64,000 bases of DNA from Granulicella sp. WH15 (GTDB lineage: Bacteria; Acidobacteriota; Terriglobia; Terriglobales; Acidobacteriaceae): NCBI RefSeq assembly GCF_009914315.1, contig NZ_CP042596.1, positions 4,278,001-4,342,000 of the forward strand, given 5' to 3'. Under the pieces are notes generated by a model. It saw only the letters and a list, made by a program, of their open reading frames with translations, ran no database searches and was not told the DNA's origin. A program made the translations under genes and the position numbers. Shown piece by piece: positions 8,214-18,322 of the stretch (its first letter is position 1; each line of letters begins with the position of its first letter).

Positions 8214-11210
8214 ATGACTCTACGGCAACACACGCATCTGAATGTCCGCTTCGCCCGGCCTGCCCGGGTGCTTCTGTTAGCCCTGTCATCCGTCGCAGGC
8301 TTCATGCTTCTTCTTCCGAGCCACGCCATGGCCCAGGAGTCGTCCGTCCTTGATTCGACGCAGAGCACAAGCACATCGCAGCCTCCGACGAATCCAGACA
8401 CCAGCGCCTCCGCGATGGCCTTTGGCGGTAGCACAGATACAAGCGACGATCGCACCTCCTCTATTGCTTCGAGCAATTTGGATGCTCCCGCAGCCTCTCT
8501 GCCTGCCGACCAGATCATTCGTATCCTCGAGCAGAACCCCGACCTATCGACAGAGGTAAAGTCCCAGGTCGCCGACCGTCTGCAGCAGCAGGGGACGCAG
8601 GTCGAAGCAAGCGATATCTCCGACGCGATGCTCGACAACCAGATCATGACCAACGCCGGCGTGCGTGCAAACATCACAACCTTCCTGCGCTCGCGCGGAT
8701 ACATCTCTCCCCAGAACGGCCTGCAATCCATGGCTACAGGCAACGCGCAGGACGATCCCTTATCCTCGCAGTCTGCCTTGGCATTGTCGGACAACATGAG
8801 CACCGCCACCCGGTTCTCTTCAAACTCCTCTCCCCTCGATGAGGACGAAACCACGCTGTCGCCTCGCACCAACACCAGCATCAACCGTCAGAACAATGCG
8901 GCCCGGCGAGGACACGAAGAGACGAGCGCCTCGACCGATGCCCCCAAGGTCTTTCATCAACCAACGCCCTACAACCTGCGTTCTATGCGCGATCTGTACA
9001 CACAGATCCCAGAGCAGTCGGCCCCTCTCAAGCGCTTCGGCTCAGAGGTCTTCGTCACCCGCGACCTCTCTTCGTCCATGTCTCGCGGAACTTCGACTCG
9101 CGACACGCCCCTCGACATCCCCCTGGGACCGGACTACGTCGTCGGCCCTGGCGACACGCTCACCATTAACCTGTGGGGCGGCGTCACGCAGAGCCTCACG
9201 CGCGCCATCGACCGCAGCGGCCAGATCCTGCTACCCGAAGCCGGTTCACTTCAGGTCGCAGGTCTGCCTCTGCAACGCGCCGAGAGCCTGATCACCAGCG
9301 CACTCAAGCAGCAGTACCGCAACGTGCAGGTCTCCGTCATGATCTCGCGCCTGCGCTCGGTCCGCGTCTACCTCGTAGGCGATGTGCAACGCCCCGGCGG
9401 CTATGACATCAGCTCGCTCGCAACTCCCCTCAGCGCCCTCTACGCGGCTGGCGGTCCCACCTCGGTCGGCTCGCTCCGCATCGTCCGCCACTATCGCGGA
9501 CAGCAGCTCATCGAAGACATCGACCTCTACGACTTTCTCCTCCACGGCGTTCAGAAGAACAGCGCACGCTTCGAGAGCGGAGACACACTACAAGTCCCTC
9601 CCGCAGGCCCGCAGGTCGCGGTCTCAGGCGCAGTCAAGCGGCCTGCCATCTACGAGCTCAAGCCCGGCGAATCAACCCTTGCCTCCGTGGTGGAAGACGC
9701 AGGTGGCCTGACGGTTGCGGCCTCACTCGGCCACATCACCATCGAGCGCATCGACGCCAACCACCAGCGCGAGACCGTAACCCTAAGCAACTCCAGCGGA
9801 CAAGCCCCACAGCCAGACCACGCCGCTATCGATAAGTTCCTTATCAAAGATGGAGACCGCATCCACATCGCCCCCATCCTTCCCTACAGCGAGCGCGCCA
9901 TCTACCTACAAGGCCACGTCGTACGCCCTGGACGCCTGCCTTATTCCGATGCCATGCGCCTTAGCGATGTGCTGCACAGCTATCAGGACATGCTGCCGGA
10001 GCCCGCGGCCCACGGCGAGATCGTGCGCCTCGTTCCCCCCGACCTCCATGCCGAGACTATCTCCTTCGATGTCCCCGACGTGCTCATCGGCAACGCGAAC
10101 CTCTCGCTTCAGCCCTTCGATACGATCCGCATCTTCGGCCGCTACGAGGTCGATACCCCCAAGGTCACGATCCACGGCGAAGTTCTCCGCCCCGGCAACT
10201 ATCCCCTCTCGGCCGGCATGACGGCAGCTCAGCTCGTGCGCATGGCCGGTGGTTTCAAGCGCGACGCACTACTCGACAGCGCCGACCTCACCAGCTACGG
10301 CATCGAAGGCGGCAACCGCGTAGCAGGCAAGCTCGCCACACTCCACATCGGAGCCGCCGTCAACGGCACCGAGCCCAACTCAGACGTGCCTCTCAAGCCC
10401 GGCGATATCCTCACCATCCACCAGATCACCGGCTGGAACGACATAGGCCAATCAGTCAGGATCGAAGGTCAGGTCCGCTTCCCCGGCAACTACGGCTTTC
10501 AAGAGGGCGAGCATCTCAGCTCCGTTCTCCGCCGTGCCGGTGGCCTGCGCGACACCGCATATCCAGAGGGCGCCGTGCTTATCCGCGAGCAGGTACGAGA
10601 GCTTGAAGAGAAGAGCCGTCAAGAGCTGATCCGTCAGATTGAGACCAACTCCGCAGCCGCACGCCTTGGCCCAGCTCTTGGAGCCGGAGACACAGGCAGC
10701 ACGCTGCAACTCATCAAGTCGCAACAGGAGCAGGCCCTCAATCAGTTGAAGAGCCAACCCGCCAGCGGCCGCATGGTCATCCACATCAGCGACGACATCA
10801 ATAGCTGGGCCAACACCCCCGCGGACATTGAGCTGCGTCGCGGTGACGTCCTTACCATCCCCAAACGCCCCGGCTTCGTGCTCGTGTCGGGCCAGGTCTA
10901 CAACGCCACCGCGCTCACCTTCGCACCGGGCAAAACAGCAGCCTGGTATCTGAGCCACGCTGGCGGCACCAACAGCACCGCCAACAGGAAGGAAATCTTT
11001 ATCATCCGAGCCAACGGCTCCGTAGTGGGACACCACTCCGGCGGCTTCTTCGACCCCAACGTGCTCTCCACCCGGCTCAATCCCGGCGACGTCGTCGTAG
11101 TGCCGCAGAAGATCATCGGAGCCTCTCTCCTGTGGCGCAACCTCCTGACCACCGCCCAGCTTGCCTCGTCCATCGGTATCACCGCAGGTATCGCGGCAGC
11201 AGCCCTGTAA
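8214..11210 (+). CDS. Wza-type polysaccharide export protein with multiple SLBB domains
   Basis: A 998-residue secreted protein starting the polysaccharide operon. A signal peptide (core VLLLALSSVAGFMLLLPSHAMAQ) is followed by about 250 low-complexity Ser/Thr/Gln-rich residues. The poly_export domain starts near residue 300 (DYVVGPGDTLTINLWGG). At least five SLBB-type repeats follow, each with a V-x-G-x-V-x-x-P-G-x-Y signature (for example YLVGDVQRPGGYD, VTIHGEVLRPGNYP, VRIEGQVRFPGNYG). A hydrophobic C-terminal tail (LASSIGITAGIAAAAL) could cross the outer membrane like the Wza C-terminal helix. It should form the periplasmic/outer-membrane export channel. It is much longer than E. coli Wza (about 380 residues), as is usual for SLBB-rich versions. 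Only 3 bp separate it from the next gene. Confidence 0.92.
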   Translation: MTLRQHTHLNVRFARPARVLLLALSSVAGFMLLLPSHAMAQESSVLDSTQSTSTSQPPTNPDTSASAMAFGGSTDTSDDRTSSIASSNLDAPAASLPADQIIRILEQNPDLSTEVKSQVADRLQQQGTQVEASDISDAMLDNQIMTNAGVRANITTFLRSRGYISPQNGLQSMATGNAQDDPLSSQSALALSDNMSTATRFSSNSSPLDEDETTLSPRTNTSINRQNNAARRGHEETSASTDAPKVFHQPTPYNLRSMRDLYTQIPEQSAPLKRFGSEVFVTRDLSSSMSRGTSTRDTPLDIPLGPDYVVGPGDTLTINLWGGVTQSLTRAIDRSGQILLPEAGSLQVAGLPLQRAESLITSALKQQYRNVQVSVMISRLRSVRVYLVGDVQRPGGYDISSLATPLSALYAAGGPTSVGSLRIVRHYRGQQLIEDIDLYDFLLHGVQKNSARFESGDTLQVPPAGPQVAVSGAVKRPAIYELKPGESTLASVVEDAGGLTVAASLGHITIERIDANHQRETVTLSNSSGQAPQPDHAAIDKFLIKDGDRIHIAPILPYSERAIYLQGHVVRPGRLPYSDAMRLSDVLHSYQDMLPEPAAHGEIVRLVPPDLHAETISFDVPDVLIGNANLSLQPFDTIRIFGRYEVDTPKVTIHGEVLRPGNYPLSAGMTAAQLVRMAGGFKRDALLDSADLTSYGIEGGNRVAGKLATLHIGAAVNGTEPNSDVPLKPGDILTIHQITGWNDIGQSVRIEGQVRFPGNYGFQEGEHLSSVLRRAGGLRDTAYPEGAVLIREQVRELEEKSRQELIRQIETNSAAARLGPALGAGDTGSTLQLIKSQQEQALNQLKSQPASGRMVIHISDDINSWANTPADIELRRGDVLTIPKRPGFVLVSGQVYNATALTFAPGKTAAWYLSHAGGTNSTANRKEIFIIRANGSVVGHHSGGFFDPNVLSTRLNPGDVVVVPQKIIGASLLWRNLLTTAQLASSIGITAGIAAAAL

Positions 11211-11213
11211 GCA

Positions 11214-12908
11214 ATGCCAGCGTCTCGCATCGTCACGGTGATTCTTATGAGCCTCACATCTGTCGTCACTCAACACGCCGCAGCACAGTCCAAGGACACG
11301 CCCCAACGCAACGTGTCCTATATGGCATCGCCATACGTGCCCATCGAGAGCTGGGTCTATCCCGCCTTCGATCTGCTCGCCTCCAAGGGCTACCTCCAGA
11401 GCGCATTCTTCGATCTGCGCCCCTGGACTCGCCTCGACTGTGCCCGCCTGCTCGAAGAGGCCGAAGAGCTGACGACAGATGAGCCCATCAGCAACGAAAT
11501 AGCCTCCACACTGCGCGCGCTGAAGCAGGAGTTCACACCAGAGCTGCAACGACGCAGCGGCGAGCGCAACACCGAGCTTCGCCTCGAGTCGATAGATCAA
11601 CGCATTACATCAATAGCAGGCAAGCCACTAACCGACGGCTACCACTTTGCATCAACACTCGTTGATGACGATGGTCGCCCCTTCGGCCAGGGAGCAAATC
11701 TCTACTCCGGCATCACGATTCGAGCCACCGCCGGGCCTTTCTCCGCATACATCCGGAGCGAGCTGCAACGCGTTCCCTCAACCCCCACCCCAAACATGCA
11801 GGCCCAACAACAGATAGCCCTCGCGGACTTCACACCATTTGCAGCCGCAGGCCCGACATCGAACTTTCTTCGCGGCCGCCTTCTCGAAGCAAACGTCTCC
11901 TTCGCCTTTGCCAACAACCAACTCACCTTCGGCCAGCAGACGCTCTGGTGGGGTCCCGCGCGTAGCGGTTCCACACTCTTTAGCAATAACGCCGAGCCTA
12001 TCACCATGCTTCGCTACGATCGTCTCCAGCCCTTTGAACTGCCCGGCTTTCTCAAGCTTCTCGGCCCCATCCGTGCCCAACTGCTGGTAGGCCGCCTTTC
12101 AGGCGCGCAGTATCTACAGGCCGACCATACAACCTTCGGAACCCCAGGCACCGCAATCGACAATCAACCTTTCATCCACGGTGAAAAGTTCTCCTTCGCG
12201 CCCACGCCGAACTTCCAGTTCGGCGTCTCCCGCACCGTACTCTTCGCTGGCAAGGGCGCCCCCTTCACCACCTCCAGCTTTTCCCGCAGCATCTTCTCCG
12301 TCGGCACAGGCGATGAGCAGAACGACCCCGGCGACCGCCGCACCGCCTTCGACGCCTCCTACCGCATCCCCGGCCTGCGCCAGTGCCTCACGGGCTACGT
12401 TGATGCCTTCGCCGAAGACGAACCCTTCCCGCTGAACTACCCCACGCAGAGCACGTGGATCTCCGGCTTCACCCTTCGCTGCGTCCCACGCCTGCCGCAT
12501 CTCACAGTCCGCGCCGAAGGCCTGCTCTCCCCTCATCGCAGCCTCTTCCCCGGCTTCTACTACTTCAACGTCCACTACCTCAGCGGCTATACCAACAATC
12601 GTCAGCTCATCGGCAGCTGGATCGGACGCGAAGGCCAGGGCGAACAACTCTGGGCAACCTGGCAGATCTCTCCACGCAGCTTCATCGAGCTAAGCACCCG
12701 CAGCATGAACGCAAGCAGCGAGTTCCTGCAAGGCGGCTCCCTGCGCGACCTACGGGTCACAGCCGATATCGCTCTGCATCCCGAGTGGCAGCTTCGTCTC
12801 GAAGACCAGGCAGAGCGTTGGCGCTTCCCTCTGCTCTACGCGCAGCCACAACACAACAACGCATTCACCCTTCAGCTTTCCTACAGGCCCCTCGGGAGAA
12901 CGAGATGA
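11214..12908 (+). CDS. Capsule assembly Wzi-family outer-membrane protein
   Basis: A 564-residue protein with a signal peptide (TVILMSLTSVVTQHAAAQ). The family-typical N-terminal segment is YVPIESWVYPAFDLLASKGYL, followed by a beta-barrel body including LTFGQQTLWWGPARSGSTLFSNNAEP, a characteristic Wzi_capsule block. E. coli Wzi is an 18-stranded outer-membrane lectin that anchors group 1 capsule to the surface. The homologue here probably holds or guides the polysaccharide exported by the preceding SLBB protein. Its TGA overlaps the ATG of the chain-length gene at 12905, indicating translational coupling. Confidence 0.88.
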   Translation: MPASRIVTVILMSLTSVVTQHAAAQSKDTPQRNVSYMASPYVPIESWVYPAFDLLASKGYLQSAFFDLRPWTRLDCARLLEEAEELTTDEPISNEIASTLRALKQEFTPELQRRSGERNTELRLESIDQRITSIAGKPLTDGYHFASTLVDDDGRPFGQGANLYSGITIRATAGPFSAYIRSELQRVPSTPTPNMQAQQQIALADFTPFAAAGPTSNFLRGRLLEANVSFAFANNQLTFGQQTLWWGPARSGSTLFSNNAEPITMLRYDRLQPFELPGFLKLLGPIRAQLLVGRLSGAQYLQADHTTFGTPGTAIDNQPFIHGEKFSFAPTPNFQFGVSRTVLFAGKGAPFTTSSFSRSIFSVGTGDEQNDPGDRRTAFDASYRIPGLRQCLTGYVDAFAEDEPFPLNYPTQSTWISGFTLRCVPRLPHLTVRAEGLLSPHRSLFPGFYYFNVHYLSGYTNNRQLIGSWIGREGQGEQLWATWQISPRSFIELSTRSMNASSEFLQGGSLRDLRVTADIALHPEWQLRLEDQAERWRFPLLYAQPQHNNAFTLQLSYRPLGRTR

Positions 12909-14167
12909 ACACCCGCACTGCATCCCCCATTCCCGCCAACTGGGCCGTCCGCGTCGCCCTGCTCTGGCAGCACAGAAAACTCCTGGCTCGCGTCACCGCC
13001 ATCTCATTCGTTCTCAGCCTGGGCATTGCCTGCATTCTTCCCAAGCAATACAAAGCCACAGCCAGCATCATGCCGCCCGACCAGCAAAACTCCGGGGCGA
13101 TGATGCTCGCAGCCCTCGCCGGACGCGGCGGACTGGGCTCACTCGGCAGCCTTGCCAGCGGCCTCCTCGGCGGCCACACCACCACGGCTCTCTTCGTCAC
13201 CCTGTTGCAGAGCGGCACTGTCGGCGGCCACCTCATCGACCGCTTCGATCTGCAACACGTCTACCATTCGCGCTATCGTATCTCCACCGCCAAGCGCCTG
13301 GCGCACAACACCAAAATCAGCGACGACAAGAAGAGCGGTGTTATCACCATCTCGGTAGAAGACACCGACCCCACGCGCGCACGCGATCTCGCACAGGCCT
13401 ACCTGGAAGAGCTGAACAAGCTTGTCATGCAGACCAGCACCTCCGCCGCTCACCAGGAGCGCATCTTCATCGAGCATCGCCTCCACTCCGTGCAGAACGA
13501 TCTCGAACACGCACAGCTCGAACTAAGCGAGTTCTCCAGCCGCAACAGCACCGTCGACATCAAAGAGCAGACCCGCGCGATGGTCGAAGCCGGAGCACGC
13601 ATACAAGGAGAGCTGCTCGTCGAGCAGTCTGGCCTGCAATCCCTGCGCCAACTCTACGGCGACGGCAACGTACGCGTGCGCGAGACCCAGGCCCGCATCG
13701 CCGCCCTGCAACGCGACCTCACGCAGATGACCGGCACATCGGCCCCACTGCAATCAGAGCCTGCTGCAAACGACAAAGGATCACTCTACCCACCCCTGCG
13801 CCAACTCCCCCGCCTAGCCGTTCCCTACGCAGACCTCTACCGCCGCGTAAGAGTACAGGAGACCGTCTTCGAGCTGCTCACTCAACAGTATGAGATGGCC
13901 CGCATCGAGGAGGCAAAGGACGTCCCCGTCATCAGCGTTATCGACGCACCCGGCATCCCCGAGAAGAAGTCCTTTCCCCCACGCCTCATCGTCACGCTTC
14001 TGCTGACCTTTCTTGCCGTCGCAGCAACATCTGCGACCCTCCTCCTCCGCGAAGGCTGGTCTCACCTGCTCCCCAACGATCCCCGCAAAACGCTCGCCGC
14101 CGAGATCATCCCCGTCATTCGTCGTCGCATCCACTTCATCGCATCGCCAGGAAAGCGCGCTGCATGA
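12905..14167 (+). CDS. Wzz-type chain-length determinant (polysaccharide co-polymerase)
   Basis: The 420-residue protein has the Wzz/GNVR layout: a cytoplasmic N-terminus, TM1 near residues 28-47 (VTAISFVLSLGIACILP), a long periplasmic coiled-coil region (about 130-300), a GNVR-like hinge (LYRRVRVQETVFELLTQQYEMARIEEAKDVPVISVIDAPGIPEKKSFP) and TM2 near residues 362-382. It sets chain length during Wzy-dependent polymerisation. No tyrosine-kinase domain or separate Wzc-type kinase gene is present, so it is a kinase-less co-polymerase. The frame is open further upstream, but the ATG at 12905 overlapping the Wzi stop gives the normal family N-terminus. Confidence 0.9.
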   Translation: MNTRTASPIPANWAVRVALLWQHRKLLARVTAISFVLSLGIACILPKQYKATASIMPPDQQNSGAMMLAALAGRGGLGSLGSLASGLLGGHTTTALFVTLLQSGTVGGHLIDRFDLQHVYHSRYRISTAKRLAHNTKISDDKKSGVITISVEDTDPTRARDLAQAYLEELNKLVMQTSTSAAHQERIFIEHRLHSVQNDLEHAQLELSEFSSRNSTVDIKEQTRAMVEAGARIQGELLVEQSGLQSLRQLYGDGNVRVRETQARIAALQRDLTQMTGTSAPLQSEPAANDKGSLYPPLRQLPRLAVPYADLYRRVRVQETVFELLTQQYEMARIEEAKDVPVISVIDAPGIPEKKSFPPRLIVTLLLTFLAVAATSATLLLREGWSHLLPNDPRKTLAAEIIPVIRRRIHFIASPGKRAA

Positions 14168-15495
14168 AGAGGCACCTCACCAACGCCCTGCACGGCGTGC
14201 TCGATTATGCCTCCTATCCCCTCGGCATGATCGTGGTCGCTCCCATCGTCCTGCGCAGGCTGGGCGCGGCGGAGTATGGCCTGTGGATGGTAGCCACAGC
14301 AGTAGTCAGCGCCGGCGGCATCCTCGCCTCCGGCTTCTCCGACGCAGGCATCCAGCGCGTAGCCGGGCTACGCGGCGCAGACCGGCCCAATCAGATCGCC
14401 CATACCGTTCGCACCCTGCTCGCGATCAACCTCATCCTCGGCAGCGTCGTGGCACTCGCGACATGGCTCGCCTCTCCCTACATGGCCCGCCACCTCGCCG
14501 TCTCCCATACCGTTCCCCTCAGCGAGTGCCTGGCATCCCTTCATATCGCAAGCGTCATGATCCTCATACGCGCCATCGAAGCAGTAAGCGTCAGCACGCA
14601 GCGCGCGTTCGAAGCCTACCGCGGCACCGTACAGATCAGCACCGCCATCCGTATCCTCACGCTGGCTTCGGCAGCACTCCTCGCCACCTTGCGCATGAAG
14701 ACAGAGAGCATCATGCTCGCCACCGCAGTGCTCTTCACCATCGGCACCTGCCTGCAGTTCCTGCACCTGCGCAAGTTCATCGACATCTCCTCCCTCTGGC
14801 CGTCCTTCCAGCCTCAGGAGACCCATGCCCTGCTAGGCTCCGGCATCTTCCTCTGGCTCCAGACACTCGGCAGCATCCTCTTCCGTCAGCTCGACCGCAT
14901 CCTGCTCGGCATCTCGCTCGGAGCCGCCGCAGTCGCGCCTTACTCTCTGGCAATCCAATTTGCCGAGCCGCTCTTCGGCCTCACCGCATCCGGCCTCGGC
15001 TTCTTCTTCCCCTACCTCTCAAGCCGAGCGAGCACCTCTTCGCCAGCCGCCCTGCGCGGCACAGTTTTCAAAGCCTTCCTCTGCAACCTGCTCCTGGTCT
15101 CCTGCGGAGCAGCCCTCCTGCTCCTCTTCGGCAACAGCTTCCTTCGCATCTGGGCTGGCCCCACGGTGGCTCACAGCGCCACCTCCATTCTTCCCCTGGT
15201 CATCGCAGGCTCCGCTCTCTCCGGGCTCAGCGTCACCGGAACCTACGCCATGCAGGCCCTGGGCCTGTTCCGCATCGTCGCGTACATCAGCCTGGGGAGC
15301 CGCAGCGGCCTGCTGCTCCTAATGCTTTACATGCTTCACCACCACGGCCTTCATGGACTAGCGATCACACGCATCTGCTACGGCGCGGCCTCCTTGCTGG
15401 TCTATCTCCCCCTCATGCGACAGCTCGCTCCCACCCCAACCACCATGACCTCCATGCCCATCGCCCCGGAGCTTCAGGAAGGTCCATCACGATGA
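14164..15495 (+). CDS. Wzx-like polysaccharide flippase (MOP superfamily)
   Basis: A 443-residue integral membrane protein with about twelve to fourteen hydrophobic segments and no soluble domain. It resembles the oligosaccharide flippases that move undecaprenyl-linked repeat units across the inner membrane. The N-terminal YPLGMIVVAPIVLRRLGAAEYGLWMVATAVVSAGGILASGFSDAG stretch, with the R-R-L-G-x-x-E-Y-G-L-W element, is typical of the polysaccharide-transport branch of the MATE/MOP superfamily. It starts by ATGA overlap with the Wzz-like gene and ends by ATGA overlap with the GT4 gene, so the three proteins are probably made in fixed ratio. Confidence 0.88.
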   Translation: MKRHLTNALHGVLDYASYPLGMIVVAPIVLRRLGAAEYGLWMVATAVVSAGGILASGFSDAGIQRVAGLRGADRPNQIAHTVRTLLAINLILGSVVALATWLASPYMARHLAVSHTVPLSECLASLHIASVMILIRAIEAVSVSTQRAFEAYRGTVQISTAIRILTLASAALLATLRMKTESIMLATAVLFTIGTCLQFLHLRKFIDISSLWPSFQPQETHALLGSGIFLWLQTLGSILFRQLDRILLGISLGAAAVAPYSLAIQFAEPLFGLTASGLGFFFPYLSSRASTSSPAALRGTVFKAFLCNLLLVSCGAALLLLFGNSFLRIWAGPTVAHSATSILPLVIAGSALSGLSVTGTYAMQALGLFRIVAYISLGSRSGLLLLMLYMLHHHGLHGLAITRICYGAASLLVYLPLMRQLAPTPTTMTSMPIAPELQEGPSR

Positions 15496-16697
15496 AGATC
15501 CTGATCACCGCGGCCCAGTTCTCATCCCACATCTCCGGCCTGCAACGCCACGCCTTGAACATGGTGCGCTGCCTCCTCACGCAGCCCGACATCTCATCGG
15601 TACACCTCGTCCTCGCCCCCTGGCAGCGAGAACTGGCGGAGGCGGCGGGCCTGCACACAACATCCCGCGTCACCCTCCATATCGCCGATATGGCTCCAAC
15701 CCCTTTGAGCCGCAACCTATGGCACTATCGTCGCCTCCCCCAACTGGCCGCAGAGATCCAGCCCGACATCGTCCATCTCTCCTATCCCGTACCTGTTGCT
15801 GCCTCAGCAATCTCCTGCCCCATTGTGCTCACCCTGCACGACCTCTACCCCTATGAGATCCCCGAGAACTTCGGCTTCCCCAAAGTGCTCTTCAATCGCC
15901 TGATCCTGCGCCAGTGCCTGCACGCAGTCGACGCGATCGCATCCGTATCCGACACCACCGCTCTTCGCATGAAGCAGTATCTACCGCGAACGGCGCAAAA
16001 AAAATCACTCCGCATCTACAACTGCGTTGAGCCGGATCCAGTCTGCGCCGAATACTCCCCACTCCCCGACTGGCACGGCGAACCCTTCCTGCTCACTGTC
16101 TCCCAGCACCGCAAGAACAAGAACATTCCCCTTCTCATCCGAGCCTTCCATCGCCTGCTGCGCGGAAGCCTCGTTCCCTCGCGCATGAAGTTAGTGGTCA
16201 TCGGCATCACCGGCCCCGAGACCCCGCATATTCATCAACTCATCTCTGAACTGCAACTGAAACCCAACATAGTCTTTCTTCAAGGCCTCTCCGAACCGGC
16301 ACTGCAGTGGTGCTACCGGCACTGCGAAGCTCTCGCAGCGCCATCCGAGACCGAAGGCTTCGGCCTTCCCGTCGCCGAGGCCCTGCTCGCCGGTTGCCGC
16401 GTTCTCTGCTCCGACATCCCCGCCTTCCGCGAGATCGACGCAGACCACTGCCGCTTCGTTGCTCTAGGACCAGGCGCGGAACAACGCTTCGCACAAGCCA
16501 TCCTGGCCACTCTTCAAGAGCCTCCACCTCTGCTCCTCTCTCTTCCCCAATTCTCTTCCCAGGCACTAGGCACGCAGTACATCAACCTCTATCGCGAGCT
16601 TCTGCCCTCGGCAGCCCACATACGCACCGCTCGGACGCCGTCTCCAAACGGCAGTCGTTATTTGGTGCAGAGAAAGGATGAGCGTGATTACCTCTGA
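15492..16697 (+). CDS. GT4-family glycosyltransferase
   Basis: A 401-residue GT-B glycosyltransferase. The start ATG at 15492 overlaps the flippase stop; the frame is open about 1.5 kb further upstream but that part is shadow sequence. The N-terminus (ITAAQFSSHISGLQRHALNMVRCLL) matches GT4 acceptor domains with G-L-x-R-H. The C-terminal domain has LLTVSQHRKNKNIPLLIRAF and the E-x7-E motif ETEGFGLPVAEALLAGCRVLCSD near residues 285-310, which binds the nucleotide-sugar donor with a retaining mechanism. It should add one sugar to the lipid-linked repeat unit at the cytoplasmic face of the membrane. Donor and acceptor cannot be deduced. Confidence 0.9.
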   Translation: MKILITAAQFSSHISGLQRHALNMVRCLLTQPDISSVHLVLAPWQRELAEAAGLHTTSRVTLHIADMAPTPLSRNLWHYRRLPQLAAEIQPDIVHLSYPVPVAASAISCPIVLTLHDLYPYEIPENFGFPKVLFNRLILRQCLHAVDAIASVSDTTALRMKQYLPRTAQKKSLRIYNCVEPDPVCAEYSPLPDWHGEPFLLTVSQHRKNKNIPLLIRAFHRLLRGSLVPSRMKLVVIGITGPETPHIHQLISELQLKPNIVFLQGLSEPALQWCYRHCEALAAPSETEGFGLPVAEALLAGCRVLCSDIPAFREIDADHCRFVALGPGAEQRFAQAILATLQEPPPLLLSLPQFSSQALGTQYINLYRELLPSAAHIRTARTPSPNGSRYLVQRKDERDYL

Positions 16698-17406
16698 ATC
16701 CTACGTCGAGAAGATCTATTCCGATGCCGTCGCAACCTCCGGCAAGCGCCAGGGCACGCTCTCACGCCGGTCATTCCTGCGCCTTGTCCTCCTCTGCAAA
16801 CTCCTGCGCCGCCGCGGCATCAGGATCGAGCGCACCCCCCGCTGGAGCTACACCTTCAGCAAGCGGCTGCTCGATCTCGTCGTATCGTCTCTTCTCCTGC
16901 TTCTGCTCTCCCCCGTTTTGCTTCTCATCGCACTCCTCATCCGCCTCAGTTCGCGTGGCCCCGCTCTCTTCGTGCAGAGACGAGCAGGCCGCCACGGTAT
17001 CCCCTTCAACATGTACAAATTCCGTTCGATGTCCTACACCGCGCGGCGCTACGACTACTCCCCCAAGACATCCACCGACCCGCGCATCACCAGGCTCGGA
17101 AGATTTCTGCGCCAGACCAGCCTCGATGAGCTTCCGCAGTTGCTGAACGTCTTCCTCGGCGAGATGTCGCTGGTTGGCCCCCGTCCCGAGATGCCCTTCA
17201 TCGTGCACCGCTACAACCGCTGCCAGCGGCAAAGGCTCCAGGTCATTCCCGGCATCACCGGCCTCTGGCAGCTAAGCCCCGACCGCGCCTTTCCCATCCA
17301 CGAGAACGTCCACCACGACCTCTTCTACATCCGTCACCGCACCCTCTCTATAGATCTGGCCATCCTCATCCACACCCTGATCTTCGCAATGCGCGGAGGC
17401 GTATGA
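16678..17406 (+). CDS. Initiating sugar transferase (WbaP/WcaJ-type polyprenyl-phosphate glycosyl-1-phosphate transferase)
   Basis: The 242-residue protein is the catalytic half of a bacterial sugar transferase. One re-entrant or spanning hydrophobic segment (about residues 62-92) is followed by [26 protein letters not shown], the DE-containing [25 protein letters not shown] block and [12 protein letters not shown], all invariant signatures. It links the first sugar 1-phosphate to undecaprenyl phosphate and so starts repeat-unit synthesis. The five-TM N-terminal domain of full-length WcaJ is absent, as in short PglC-like forms. It overlaps the GT4 gene by 20 bp and the next gene by ATGA. Confidence 0.93.
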   Translation: MSVITSESYVEKIYSDAVATSGKRQGTLSRRSFLRLVLLCKLLRRRGIRIERTPRWSYTFSKRLLDLVVSSLLLLLLSPVLLLIALLIRLSSRGPALFVQRRAGRHGIPFNMYKFRSMSYTARRYDYSPKTSTDPRITRLGRFLRQTSLDELPQLLNVFLGEMSLVGPRPEMPFIVHRYNRCQRQRLQVIPGITGLWQLSPDRAFPIHENVHHDLFYIRHRTLSIDLAILIHTLIFAMRGGV

Positions 17407-18200
17407 AGCAGCATCCCGATCCAACCTGCAACCACGCTCACGCCAACGTCCTCGGCGTCAATGTCTCGGCCATCAACATGCATAGCGCAGTTGACCTGGC
17501 TGATCGCTGGATCGCAGGCGGACTCCCCGGCTACATCTGCATCACCGGCGTACACGGCGTCATGGAGGCCCAACGCGACTCCACACTCCGCACAATCCTG
17601 AACCGCGCTGTGCTCAACACGCCCGACGGTATGCCCATGTCCTGGGTAGGCCACCTGCAAGGCTTCGCCGACATGGACCGCGTCTACGGTCCGGAGTTCA
17701 TGGCCTCCATGTGCCGTCTCTCGCGCGAACGCGGCTATCGCCACTTCCTCTACGGCGGCCAGCCCGGCGTAGCCGAGCAGCTGAAACAGGCCCTCGAAAT
17801 AAAGTTCTCCGGCATTCTGGTCGTCGGCACTTACACTCCTCCCTTCAGAAGCCTGAACCCGGCCGAGGAAGCTGACCTTCTCTCTCAGCTCCACGCCGCC
17901 CAGCCGCACATCCTATGGGTGGGCCTAAGCACTCCCAAGCAGGAACGCTTTATGGCTCAATATGTGGACCGCCTCGGCGTCCCGCTCCTCGTAGGCGTAG
18001 GAGCAGCCTTCGACTACCACACCGGCCGCCTGCGCGACAGCCCCGCATGGATCCAGCGCGCAGGACTGCAATGGCTGCATCGCCTCATGCAAGACCCCAA
18101 ACGCCTCTGGCGACGCTACCTCCAGAACAACCCCGCCTTTCTCTGGAAGATCACTTTGCAACTGCTCAAACGGCAAGATAATCCCGTGACAATTGACTAA
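17403..18200 (+). CDS. WecB/TagA/CpsF (GT26) glycosyltransferase
   Basis: A 265-residue protein matching the GT26 family that transfers N-acetylmannosamine(uronic acid) or glucose to lipid-linked sugars. Signatures are VLGVNVSAINMHSAVDLA, the catalytic-region LNTPDGMPMSWVGHLQG (the Asp of TPDG is conserved), YRHFLYGGQPGVAEQLKQAL, ILWVGLSTPKQERFMAQ and LLVGVGAAFDYHTGRLRDSPAWIQRAGLQWLHRL. It is likely the second enzyme of repeat-unit assembly after the WbaP-like transferase, with which it overlaps by ATGA. It closes the operon: a TGACA array for the next operon begins inside its last codons at 18187. Confidence 0.93.
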   Translation: MKQHPDPTCNHAHANVLGVNVSAINMHSAVDLADRWIAGGLPGYICITGVHGVMEAQRDSTLRTILNRAVLNTPDGMPMSWVGHLQGFADMDRVYGPEFMASMCRLSRERGYRHFLYGGQPGVAEQLKQALEIKFSGILVVGTYTPPFRSLNPAEEADLLSQLHAAQPHILWVGLSTPKQERFMAQYVDRLGVPLLVGVGAAFDYHTGRLRDSPAWIQRAGLQWLHRLMQDPKRLWRRYLQNNPAFLWKITLQLLKRQDNPVTID

Positions 18201-18213
18201 CCTCGGCATGACA
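18187..18213 (+). promoter_or_regulatory. TGACA array of the cupredoxin/cytochrome/ligase operon
   Basis: TGACA at 18187, degenerate TAACC at 18198 and TGACA at 18209 keep an 11-bp period. A -10 candidate (CACTAA at 18231 or TAACGT at 18234) follows at 22-25 bp. The array overlaps the 3' end of the GT26 gene, showing that the next genes have their own promoter. Confidence 0.65.
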
Positions 18214-18322
18214 ACTGCCGACCGGCTCACCACTAACGTGAATATGTCGGTAGATAAACCCCGAGCGCCTTACCGGCACCACAAGTCCCTACTCACCTAG
18301 TCCCAACCTTCAAGGAGTCTCC

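Noticed and set aside
10452..11600. Long minus-strand open frame (382 codons) opposite the SLBB and Wzi genes
   Set aside because: It is the complementary shadow of two well-supported genes, has no family motifs and runs across their junction.
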